Both the position numbers and the translations under genes were made by a program. Under the pieces are notes generated by a model that ran no database searches, was not told the origin of the DNA, and saw only the letters and a list, made by a program, of their open reading frames with translations. Below are positions 1-7,540 of a stretch of DNA of 64,000 nt, piece by piece; position 1 is the stretch's first letter; each line of letters opens with the position of its first letter. The stretch comes from Bacteroidales bacterium (GTDB lineage Bacteria; Bacteroidota; Bacteroidia; Bacteroidales; UBA12077). The DNA lies in the NCBI GenBank assembly GCA_016342685.1, contig JAEINU010000007.1, forward strand, positions 62,001 to 126,000. The letters run 5' to 3'.

Positions 1-924
1 TACAATATTCCTACTGCAAAGTATATGTCTTTTACAAAAGCCACTTTAGATGAAGGAAAGAAATTCTTGGAGACATTGTCGACTCCTTATGTGCTAAAAG
101 CAGATGGATTGGCTGCCGGGAAGGGTGTTTTAATTTTGACTGATTTGAACGAAGCTAAGAATTCACTTGCAGAAATGCTTGGTGGCCAGTTTGGAGAGGC
201 AAGTGAAAAAGTTGTAATTGAAGAGTTTTTAGATGGAATAGAACTATCTGTTTTTGTAATTACTGATGGAAAATCATATAAAATTCTACCCGAAGCAAAA
301 GACTATAAAAGAATCGGAGAAGGCGATACTGGTTTAAATACAGGTGGTATGGGAGCAGTTTCACCTGTTCCTTTTGCTGATAAGTCGTTTATGGATAAAG
401 TGGAGAGGAAAGTTATCCAACCAACTATAGACGGAATCCGAAAAGAGGGAATAAATTATAAAGGATTTGTTTTCTTGGGTTTAATTAAGGTTGATGATGA
501 ACCTTACGTAATTGAATATAACGTAAGGATGGGTGATCCCGAAACGGAGGTTGTAATTCCAAGAATTAAATCTGATTTGTTAGACTTATTCATACACGTT
601 GGTAATGAGACTTTAGACAAAGTGCATTTTGAGATAGATGATAGATCGTGCACAACGGTGATGCTTGTTTCAGGAGGGTATCCTGAGGAGTACGAAAAGG
701 GCATGTTAATTACAGGTTTTGATAAGATCGAAAAATCGTTTTTATTTCATGCGGGAACAAAAGAAAGTAATGATGGAACTGAAACCAATGGAGGTAGAGT
801 GATTGCAATATCATCATATGGAGTAGATCATAAGGAAGCATTAAAAATGTGTTATGAGAATGCCTTAAAAGTAGATTTTAAAGGTAAGTATTATAGAAAA
901 GATATCGGATTTGATCTAAATTAG
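1..924 (+). CDS. purD: Phosphoribosylamine-glycine ligase, 5' truncated by window edge
   Basis: PurD (GAR synthetase) joins phosphoribosylamine and glycine using ATP in purine synthesis. The frame is open from base 1 (residues YNIPTAKY precede the first Met at 25), so the gene begins outside the window. The 307 visible residues are the ATP-grasp part and C-terminus of a family usually near 425 residues. Visible motifs are the ATP-grasp lysine stretch KADGLAAGKGV, the GGMGAVSPVP loop and the metal-binding EYNVRMGDPETE. The next gene starts 6 nt after the stop, so the two are probably co-transcribed. purQ lies 16 kb away, so purine genes are dispersed here. Confidence 0.97.
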   Translation, partial: YNIPTAKYMSFTKATLDEGKKFLETLSTPYVLKADGLAAGKGVLILTDLNEAKNSLAEMLGGQFGEASEKVVIEEFLDGIELSVFVITDGKSYKILPEAKDYKRIGEGDTGLNTGGMGAVSPVPFADKSFMDKVERKVIQPTIDGIRKEGINYKGFVFLGLIKVDDEPYVIEYNVRMGDPETEVVIPRIKSDLLDLFIHVGNETLDKVHFEIDDRSCTTVMLVSGGYPEEYEKGMLITGFDKIEKSFLFHAGTKESNDGTETNGGRVIAISSYGVDHKEALKMCYENALKVDFKGKYYRKDIGFDLN

Positions 925-930
925 AGTTTT

Positions 931-1932
931 ATGGTTTCAAATATTCTTAAAAGCAATCAGCCCACTGCGCTTATTTTAACAACTTTAATTGGACTAGGTT
1001 TATGGATTGGTTCATTTTTGACCCCAATCGGCATGAATATTCCTTCGGATTGCATGAACATGCCTTTTTATGAAATTCTAACAAATGGAATTAATAAAAA
1101 TCCATTGTTTGCCGTCATACTCACTTTTGTTTTGATTTTTGTTCAAGCTTTATTATTAATTCAATTCAATAAAAAGTTTATTGTTATTAATTTTAGAACT
1201 TATCTCCCTGCATTTTTTTATTTAATCATTGCTAGTAGTTTTACTCCTCTTCAGAGGCTTAATCCTGTGGTATTTGGAACACTTTTCATATATTTAGCTA
1301 TTTACTTTATCCTTAGTGTATATAGAACAGATTCTGCCATTGATAAAATATATATAGCAGGTTTTTTTATTTCAATAGCTTCTATGTTTTGGGCACCTTT
1401 TGCTGTATTCTTTTCTATTGTAATCCTTTCTTTAATCATTCTTAGACCTTTTATTGGCAGAGAATGGATAGTTAGTCTGTTAGGGTTTTTAACACCTTAT
1501 TTCTTTGTTTTTGTGTATTACTTTTCTTTTAAAAGTAGTGATGAGTTGGATAGATTGAGTTCGAATTTTTTTAATAGTTTTAATTTAATAAAGCAGTTTA
1601 ATCAGATTCATTATGCATATTATATATTCTATGGCTTATTGTTTCTTCTAATAGCAGCAGCCAGCATTTCTATGGTAAAGAATTTTCAAAAGAAAAAAAT
1701 TCGTATACGAAAGTTCTATGCAATAAATTGGTATGTATTTATTATTTCGATTTTAATATTTGTTTTTTTTGAAAATGTGGGATATGAAATCGTTTTCATA
1801 ATCGGTATGCCAATTTCTTTTCTTTTAACAGATTATTTTTATGCAATTAAACGAAATCGATATTTTAATATTGTATTATTAATTCTTTTTAGTTCATTAG
1901 TATACATACAAATAATAGCTCATAATATATGA
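931..1932 (+). CDS. Polytopic membrane protein, DUF6427-like
   Basis: A 333-residue integral membrane protein with about eight or nine hydrophobic segments separated by very short polar loops. It resembles the Bacteroidota family I know as DUF6427, often found next to purine or housekeeping genes. The function is unknown and no catalytic motif is visible. It starts 6 nt after purD, probably in the same transcript. Its stop codon (1930-1932) lies inside a long inverted repeat that probably terminates transcription. The family name is from memory; the membrane nature is seen directly. Confidence 0.85.
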   Translation: MVSNILKSNQPTALILTTLIGLGLWIGSFLTPIGMNIPSDCMNMPFYEILTNGINKNPLFAVILTFVLIFVQALLLIQFNKKFIVINFRTYLPAFFYLIIASSFTPLQRLNPVVFGTLFIYLAIYFILSVYRTDSAIDKIYIAGFFISIASMFWAPFAVFFSIVILSLIILRPFIGREWIVSLLGFLTPYFFVFVYYFSFKSSDELDRLSSNFFNSFNLIKQFNQIHYAYYIFYGLLFLLIAAASISMVKNFQKKKIRIRKFYAINWYVFIISILIFVFFENVGYEIVFIIGMPISFLLTDYFYAIKRNRYFNIVLLILFSSLVYIQIIAHNI

Positions 1933-1952
1933 GCTATTATTATTTGTATGTA
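1903..1952. terminator. Bidirectional hairpin overlapping a stop codon
   Basis: A 22-nt left arm (1903-1924) pairs with a right arm (1928-1952) apart from a 3-nt bulge, leaving a 3-nt loop. The hairpin covers the last codons and stop of the membrane protein gene and ends 10 nt before the stop of the minus-strand operon. It is AT-rich, with no long clean U tract. Its position between convergent genes suggests it terminates both transcripts. Confidence 0.6.
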
Positions 1953-1961
1953 AAGTGTTTT

Positions 1962-2411
1962 TTATAGTTTTCGAACAAAGGATAGTAAAGCTACTGCCAA
2001 GCCCTGCTGGCCTTCCTTAAATGTGATCATCATGTGATAAACACTGGTTGTTGAACATTTGAAAGAAACCTTTGGGTAATACTTTCCAGTGGCAATAATA
2101 TAATTTGTAGTAATTAAGCGATTATTGTCATAAAGCTTAAAAATTGCTTCTCCTTGAAAATCTTTTGAGTTACAAATGGAAAATAAGTATTCTGTATTTT
2201 TACTTAATACAATCGAATACCTTTGAATTGGAACTTCTTCACCTGGTTTCGCTGCATCAAGTTTAATTTGAAAGTCTTTAAGATACATTGCATCACCTGC
2301 AACCATATTGCAAATATCAACAAGTTCTTGCCCTGACTGTGCAAAAAGCTTATTGCTATTTCCAATTAAGAGGATTGCAAATAATACGAATAATATTTTT
2401 AGTTTTCTCAT
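1962..2411 (-). CDS. Small secreted protein of unknown function
   Basis: A 149-residue protein with a clear Sec signal peptide (basic start, hydrophobic core at residues 8-18, cleavage probably after LFA). The mature part is predicted beta-rich with two or three cysteines (near ICNM, ICNS and KCST), which could form a disulfide in the periplasm. I do not recognise the family. It starts 2 nt downstream of the lipoprotein gene and is the last gene of the minus-strand signalling operon. It may therefore act in the envelope with the ABC transporter, but that is inference from position only. Confidence 0.75.
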   Translation of the reverse strand: MRKLKILFVLFAILLIGNSNKLFAQSGQELVDICNMVAGDAMYLKDFQIKLDAAKPGEEVPIQRYSIVLSKNTEYLFSICNSKDFQGEAIFKLYDNNRLITTNYIIATGKYYPKVSFKCSTTSVYHMMITFKEGQQGLAVALLSFVRKL

Positions 2412-2413
2412 AT

Positions 2414-3334
2414 TTACAATTGTATTATTTTATTGCGAACTTCAATCGTTTTATCAACAATCTTAAAAAGAGTTTCGTTAGAAATATCGATAAACTGTTT
2501 GTCGTTTTGCTTAAAAACTAGCATGCCATCTTCCTCAATCATTTCGGGTTCACCTTTCTCATAAGTAATAGTAACTTCTCTAAAAAGAACCTGAATTTCT
2601 GTAAGATCTTCTATTAAACTTCTAAATTTTGGATCTTTATCATAATTCTTTAGCAAAAGCATTAAATTACCTAAGATAATTTGTTGTTCTCCAATTTTTT
2701 CTGAAAGTTCTGCATTTACTGAATCCGATTCTTTTATGGTCTTTCCTAATAAATACATACTTTCAATCCAAACACCTGTAACAATTAAAGAACTTAGATT
2801 ACTTCTATTGTTCTCACGCAAATATCGATCCATTTGGTTAAAATTCTGAACAGATATATACATTAAGGAGTCAAGGTTTTGATTATTACTAACTAATCTT
2901 TTAAGGGTTGTAAAATCAAAAAATTGCCCAACTCGAATACCATCAGCTAATGTTTTAATTGCAGAAATGTAATCTATAACCGAACCTGTTTTGTTATACA
3001 TATTTTGGTATCCCAAATCAGCACCAAAAACACCTAATCCTATGGCTTTTTTAAAATTGGTATTGTAATTATCAACATAGTCGGTTGTAGCTAAATAATT
3101 CTTAGAATAAGGAACTCCAACAGCCTTTATGAGAGCAGCTATTTCAACCGGCGATGATATGTTTTGAACAATATCATCCATTGCTTCTTCTGAAATTTGC
3201 AGGTTTCCATCGTATATTACCGAATCAGGAATATTAAATTCATCAGAAAAATCTGTATCTTTTGGTTTATTCGAACCGCCACAAGCTGTTAGAAATAATA
3301 AAGATAGTAGTATGTAAATCAATTGTTTATTCAT
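2414..3334 (-). CDS. Lipoprotein of unknown function
   Basis: A 306-residue protein with a type II signal peptide: MNKQ, a hydrophobic stretch, and the lipobox LTAC with the modified cysteine near residue 18. The mature part is mostly helical, starting with an acidic linker. I chose the ATG at 3334; a TTG two codons upstream is in frame but would only add two residues. The stop is 2 nt from the next gene, and the gene lies 66 nt after the TerB-ABC transporter. Context suggests an envelope component of that system. No family recognised. Confidence 0.8.
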   Translation of the reverse strand: MNKQLIYILLSLLFLTACGGSNKPKDTDFSDEFNIPDSVIYDGNLQISEEAMDDIVQNISSPVEIAALIKAVGVPYSKNYLATTDYVDNYNTNFKKAIGLGVFGADLGYQNMYNKTGSVIDYISAIKTLADGIRVGQFFDFTTLKRLVSNNQNLDSLMYISVQNFNQMDRYLRENNRSNLSSLIVTGVWIESMYLLGKTIKESDSVNAELSEKIGEQQIILGNLMLLLKNYDKDPKFRSLIEDLTEIQVLFREVTITYEKGEPEMIEEDGMLVFKQNDKQFIDISNETLFKIVDKTIEVRNKIIQL

Positions 3335-3406
3335 AGTCAATAATCTTGAGTTTCAATTATTTCCCAAATTAATCTTATCTCATAAAGATATAAAAATAAT
3401 CAATAT

Positions 3407-6400
3407 TTAGGAAAAATATTTCTTTAACTTAATCTTTTCGGGTAAATCAAGTAGTTTTTTTAATAAATTAAAGTACAATGTAACATAAAAGAATGCAGTA
3501 ATAACCCATATAAATAGTAAATTAAACCAGTATGTGTCGTGATACTTTCCTGCAAAATATTTACGTGGTGCAAAAAAGTGAGATCTGAAATTGAAATATC
3601 CCTCTATATCAGGATCTCGATATATTGGATCGACTTGTTGAATTAATTCATCTTTATATTGAATAATCTTATTTTTTTCGAATACTTTTTTGACCTGATC
3701 TTCAACACTTTCATTATGAAAAGCATTTCGCTTGCTTATGTATAATTCCGAATTTGTATTTAACAAGTAGCGTATAATATTCTCTTTCTCGTTATTCGCT
3801 TTTTGAAATATTAATGAATAGTAAGAATCGAGTTTCTCTATATATTCAATTGTATTGTCTAAGATAATTTCATTGAACAGGCTCGTGTCTAGCTGGTGTC
3901 CTGATGTAAATGGAATATTGGTTCTAATTTCTTCTTTCTGAAGTTCTGTTTTTAAGAGTTGTAAATCTTCTGTAATTATACGTTTAACTTCTAAATCTTC
4001 AGAGAATTTATACCAATTGCTTTCGATGTAATCAGTTTTCTTTTCAAGTTCTGGTAAATAATATACTTGTTTAAAATCTGCCGTGCTTTCTCTTTTCTCT
4101 ATTTCGAAGAAGGTCTTTTCAAATTCGTTATTCTTAAACTGGTTAACCATTAAAGCTTCGAAAGACCATTTTGTTGGCATAAATTCGGCAATAAATGGAA
4201 CCTTCTTTATGCTTCCAATTTTTCGATTCATTTTATCAAATGGAAACATAGCACCACTTAAAGTCATCATTGGAATCATTAAAAGTGGAATGAGTATATA
4301 AATTGTTACAGCTGAATTAAACGATGCGGAAACATTTAGTCCCAGCATATTAGCAAAAGCAGCAGTAGTAAAGAGGGCAAACCAATACTCAAAAGTCATT
4401 GCCCCAATTCCTAGTATATTATTTGCTATTAGTACGAACAATATTGCTTGTATTGCCGATATAGAGAACAATATAATAATTTTAGAAACGAGGTAACTAG
4501 ATTTACTTAAGTTCAGAAATGCTTCTCTTTTAAGAATTTTTCTGTCGCGAAATATTTCTTCGGCACTAACAGTAAGTCCCAGAAATAGTGCAACAATCAA
4601 ACTCATAAAAATATAAATAGGTATATTCTCATTCTCTCTAAAAATGTAAATATTTGAGCTTGGATCTGCAATATAACGTATAATAAATGCCAGAATAAAG
4701 CCTAATAATGGTGCTTCTAGTAAGTTTAGAGTAATATATTGAGTATTACTAATCTTGGATAAGAAATCACGGATTGTAAATATTTTTAGTTGTCGAAACC
4801 ATGAAGGAATACTTAGTGTTGATGGTGGTGCATCTTTAACCTGATGAACCTCATCAAGTTTAATGTTTTCTTGAAAGCTTTCTTCCCATTTTTGAGGTGA
4901 GATTTTTCGTTTAGGAGTATATCTACCAAACTCATCAACAACTTTTGCTTCAATAATATTAAAAATGTGTTCTGGATTAACATTTCCACAGGTTGTACAT
5001 TCTCCAACTTCACTGTTAATCTGGGCATCTAGTCGTTTAAAATACATTACACCTTCAACAGGGTTTCCATAATAAATCATGTAACCACCGGTGTCAAGTA
5101 TCATCATATTATCAAACATCTTATATATGTCTGATGACGGTTGGTGTATAACAACAAATATAAGTTTTCCTTTTAGAGCAAGTTCTCTTAAAAGGTCCAT
5201 TACATTTTCAGAATCCCTTGATGATAGTCCTGAAGTGGGTTCATCAACGAATAGAATGGAGGGTTCTCTAATTAATTCTAATGCAATATTTAAACGTTTT
5301 CGCTGTCCACCACTAATCATTTTGTTAAGCGGGGAGCCTACTTTTAGATCTTTTCGATCGAATAAACCAAGACTTGTAAGTGTTTTATGCACAAGTTCAA
5401 CAATTTCTTCTTCCGATTTATTGTTGAAACATAATTTTGCATTGTAGTATAGATTTTGAAAAACAGTTAATTCTTCAATTAATAAATCATCTTGAGGAAT
5501 ATAACCAATAACGCCTTCAATTTTATCTTTTTCTGAATGAAGATTAACTCCATTTATTAAAACTTCACCTGAACTAGGGGTGTTTAATCCAGCAAGAACG
5601 TTTAATAAAGTTGTTTTACCTGCTCCACTTGCACCCATCAATCCAATTAATTTTCCTTGATCTTCAGAAAAATTAATGTCTCTTAGACCAATACCGCCAT
5701 TGGGGAAAACAAAGTTTAAATCACGGGCAGTATAAGATATTTTAACAGAGGTTGAGTCTGCTAAGTAATGAGCTACAATATCGCTATAGTAAATTGGTTT
5801 GCCTTTGGGAAGTTTTATTGAACCCCCTCCAGCAAAAAGGTAAATGCGTTTATTGTTAACAGGCAATCCATTTAGGAAAAGATCTTCCTGACCATTATAA
5901 CGCATAAAATATAGATCAACACTTTTTACCTGCAAAATGAAGAGATTGCCATCCAACGCTTCTATTTTTACATGCTTACAGTTTTTGCATTGATTTTCTT
6001 GATCATTAATTATTAGGTTACTAGAATTGTCAAGTTTTGAGATTTCATTATAAATAACATAACTTTCAATTTCAAGAAACTCTTCTTTACTTAGCTTAAA
6101 TACTTCCGCAACAGTATTAATAATTGCCATTCGTTGTTCTGAAAATTTTCTGTCGGCGTTAACCAATTCAAATAAACGAACTAATACAATTACTTTTTGT
6201 TGCTGGGTTAATGTTTTGTTAATTTTCCTGCAAATACCTAAGATTCTTACCGAATCTTTAACTGAAGTTAATTTTATTTTGTCACTTTTTTCTACTTTTT
6301 CTCCTGTAAAGCCAGCTTTTTCATCAAACAAGGCGATATAGTCAGGAACAGCTTCATCATTTAATTGTTGAGTTAAAAAGTTTTTAACATATTCCCTTTC

Positions 6401-6478
6401 ATTTGATTCAACACCTGCATCTTGTTTCGCTATGATAGCAAACAATTGCATAAGGGCTTTTAAAATCTCTTCACTCAT
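3407..6478 (-). CDS. TerB-like domain fused to ABC-2 (ABCG-type) transporter
   Basis: A 1023-residue half-transporter. Residues 1-150 resemble a TerB/DjlA-like helical domain (an AKQD..ES.ERE motif near 18-29). Residues 165-245 form a small beta domain with a CxxC (CKNC), in the place where related proteins carry an FHA-like module. The ATPase follows: Walker A GASGAGKTT at 282-290, signature SGGQRKRL near 390, Walker B ILFVDEPTSGLS. A second CxxC (CTTC) follows the ATPase. The C-terminus has an ABC-2 permease with about six membrane segments and a large soluble insert before the last one. It lies 50 nt after the SiaC-type gene and may be the output of the operon's switch. Substrate unknown. 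Confidence 0.9.
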   Translation of the reverse strand: MSEEILKALMQLFAIIAKQDAGVESNEREYVKNFLTQQLNDEAVPDYIALFDEKAGFTGEKVEKSDKIKLTSVKDSVRILGICRKINKTLTQQQKVIVLVRLFELVNADRKFSEQRMAIINTVAEVFKLSKEEFLEIESYVIYNEISKLDNSSNLIINDQENQCKNCKHVKIEALDGNLFILQVKSVDLYFMRYNGQEDLFLNGLPVNNKRIYLFAGGGSIKLPKGKPIYYSDIVAHYLADSTSVKISYTARDLNFVFPNGGIGLRDINFSEDQGKLIGLMGASGAGKTTLLNVLAGLNTPSSGEVLINGVNLHSEKDKIEGVIGYIPQDDLLIEELTVFQNLYYNAKLCFNNKSEEEIVELVHKTLTSLGLFDRKDLKVGSPLNKMISGGQRKRLNIALELIREPSILFVDEPTSGLSSRDSENVMDLLRELALKGKLIFVVIHQPSSDIYKMFDNMMILDTGGYMIYYGNPVEGVMYFKRLDAQINSEVGECTTCGNVNPEHIFNIIEAKVVDEFGRYTPKRKISPQKWEESFQENIKLDEVHQVKDAPPSTLSIPSWFRQLKIFTIRDFLSKISNTQYITLNLLEAPLLGFILAFIIRYIADPSSNIYIFRENENIPIYIFMSLIVALFLGLTVSAEEIFRDRKILKREAFLNLSKSSYLVSKIIILFSISAIQAILFVLIANNILGIGAMTFEYWFALFTTAAFANMLGLNVSASFNSAVTIYILIPLLMIPMMTLSGAMFPFDKMNRKIGSIKKVPFIAEFMPTKWSFEALMVNQFKNNEFEKTFFEIEKRESTADFKQVYYLPELEKKTDYIESNWYKFSEDLEVKRIITEDLQLLKTELQKEEIRTNIPFTSGHQLDTSLFNEIILDNTIEYIEKLDSYYSLIFQKANNEKENIIRYLLNTNSELYISKRNAFHNESVEDQVKKVFEKNKIIQYKDELIQQVDPIYRDPDIEGYFNFRSHFFAPRKYFAGKYHDTYWFNLLFIWVITAFFYVTLYFNLLKKLLDLPEKIKLKKYFS

Positions 6479-6528
6479 AAAATTATGATTTTAAAAAATA
6501 ACAAAAGTGCAAAGTACACATTCTTAAT

Positions 6529-6909
6529 TTAAAGAGTATAACTCACTTGTTCAAATGGCACATCAACTATATCGGCATATTCTTCGCCAGCTTCTTCCAT
6601 GTCTTCATCGTCTTCAGGGAAAAACCATTTAATGAGAACTTCTTTTCCACTTTCGTGCATATCTTCAAGTTTCATTAAAATATCAAGAATTAACTTTGAT
6701 GAAGCGGTATTAAAGTATACGAGTTTAAATGTAAAAACCGTTTTGTCATTTGCCACATCTTGATAATCTTCAAGCCAATTTAAAATAGGCTCGTAGAACG
6801 TCGTTACGTCTTCAGGAAGAGATCTACCTGAAATTTCAAAAATCCCACTATCCTGATCAAGAATTATGGTTGGAGTATCGTCAGTTCCTTTGATCTTTAT
6901 TACTTCCAT
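6529..6909 (-). CDS. SiaC-family regulatory phosphoprotein (DUF1987)
   Basis: A 126-residue protein matching the SiaC/DUF1987 family. In Pseudomonas aeruginosa SiaC is phosphorylated on Thr68 by the SiaB kinase and dephosphorylated by the SiaA PP2C phosphatase; the unphosphorylated form binds and activates the SiaD diguanylate cyclase. Here the motif YFNTASSK puts a threonine at exactly residue 68. The C-terminus is strongly acidic (PEDDEDMEEAGEE). The kinase gene lies 18 nt upstream and the phosphatase gene precedes that. No SiaD-like gene is in the window, so the binding partner must differ or lie elsewhere. Confidence 0.9.
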   Translation of the reverse strand: MEVIKIKGTDDTPTIILDQDSGIFEISGRSLPEDVTTFYEPILNWLEDYQDVANDKTVFTFKLVYFNTASSKLILDILMKLEDMHESGKEVLIKWFFPEDDEDMEEAGEEYADIVDVPFEQVSYTL

Positions 6910-6927
6910 AGTATTATAATATTTTTA

Positions 6928-7503
6928 TTAAATATTTCTTGAAATTGATGATGTTAGTAAGAAGAATGAACTTCCCTCATCGATTGGTAAAAAGTGGAAT
7001 TCTAGCTTTTTACCTGTTTTACGAGCTATATCGATAAAACCAAGTCCGGCACCACCTTTTTCTGATAGTCGTCCTTCTTTCATTTGACTTTTGTAAAGCT
7101 CTTTTAATCCTTCCTTATCCAGTTCGTTGATGTGGTCAAGCATTTTGGTAAGTTCTTCGATTTTATCATTTTCAATAACATTTCCAGTTGTTACATGATA
7201 ATCTTCTTTTCCCTTACTTACCATAAAGATACCTCGGCCTGCAAATAGGAAATCATCTGATCCAAAAGAATCAGCATGCTTACTAATGTTTTGCAAACAC
7301 TCAACCATAACATGGAATACTTTCTTTTGCACAGAATTGGCTTCTGACTGTTTAGCCATATTTGATTCTGTCAAAGATGTAAAGGCTTTGGTAATTTGGT
7401 GCGTAATTTCACCTTCGTATACCAAGGTAATTTCGTGAGCTTTCATAGATCTGTAAAAATCATATACAAATTCTAGAAAGCCTTTTACATTACTTTTGTC
7501 CAT
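6928..7503 (-). CDS. SiaB-family GHKL-type protein kinase (DUF6272)
   Basis: A 191-residue protein resembling SiaB kinases, which have the GHKL ATPase fold of anti-sigma-factor kinases. The N-box reads ECLQNISKHA (Glu68, Asn72, His76) and the glycine-rich ATP lid is GGAGLGFIDIARK (150-162). It is expected to phosphorylate the SiaC-type protein encoded next (18 nt gap), opposing the PP2C phosphatase encoded 37 nt upstream. No receiver or sensor domain is present, so the input probably enters through the phosphatase. Assignment is from motifs and gene order. Confidence 0.88.
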   Translation of the reverse strand: MDKSNVKGFLEFVYDFYRSMKAHEITLVYEGEITHQITKAFTSLTESNMAKQSEANSVQKKVFHVMVECLQNISKHADSFGSDDFLFAGRGIFMVSKGKEDYHVTTGNVIENDKIEELTKMLDHINELDKEGLKELYKSQMKEGRLSEKGGAGLGFIDIARKTGKKLEFHFLPIDEGSSFFLLTSSISRNI

Positions 7504-7540
7504 AGGTTGTAAAATTAATATTTATTAAAATAATAAAAAA

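Noticed and set aside
5091-5447. Open frame antisense to the ABC transporter gene
   Set aside because: It shadows the well-supported ATPase domain on the other strand, and its translation has no domain-like pattern.
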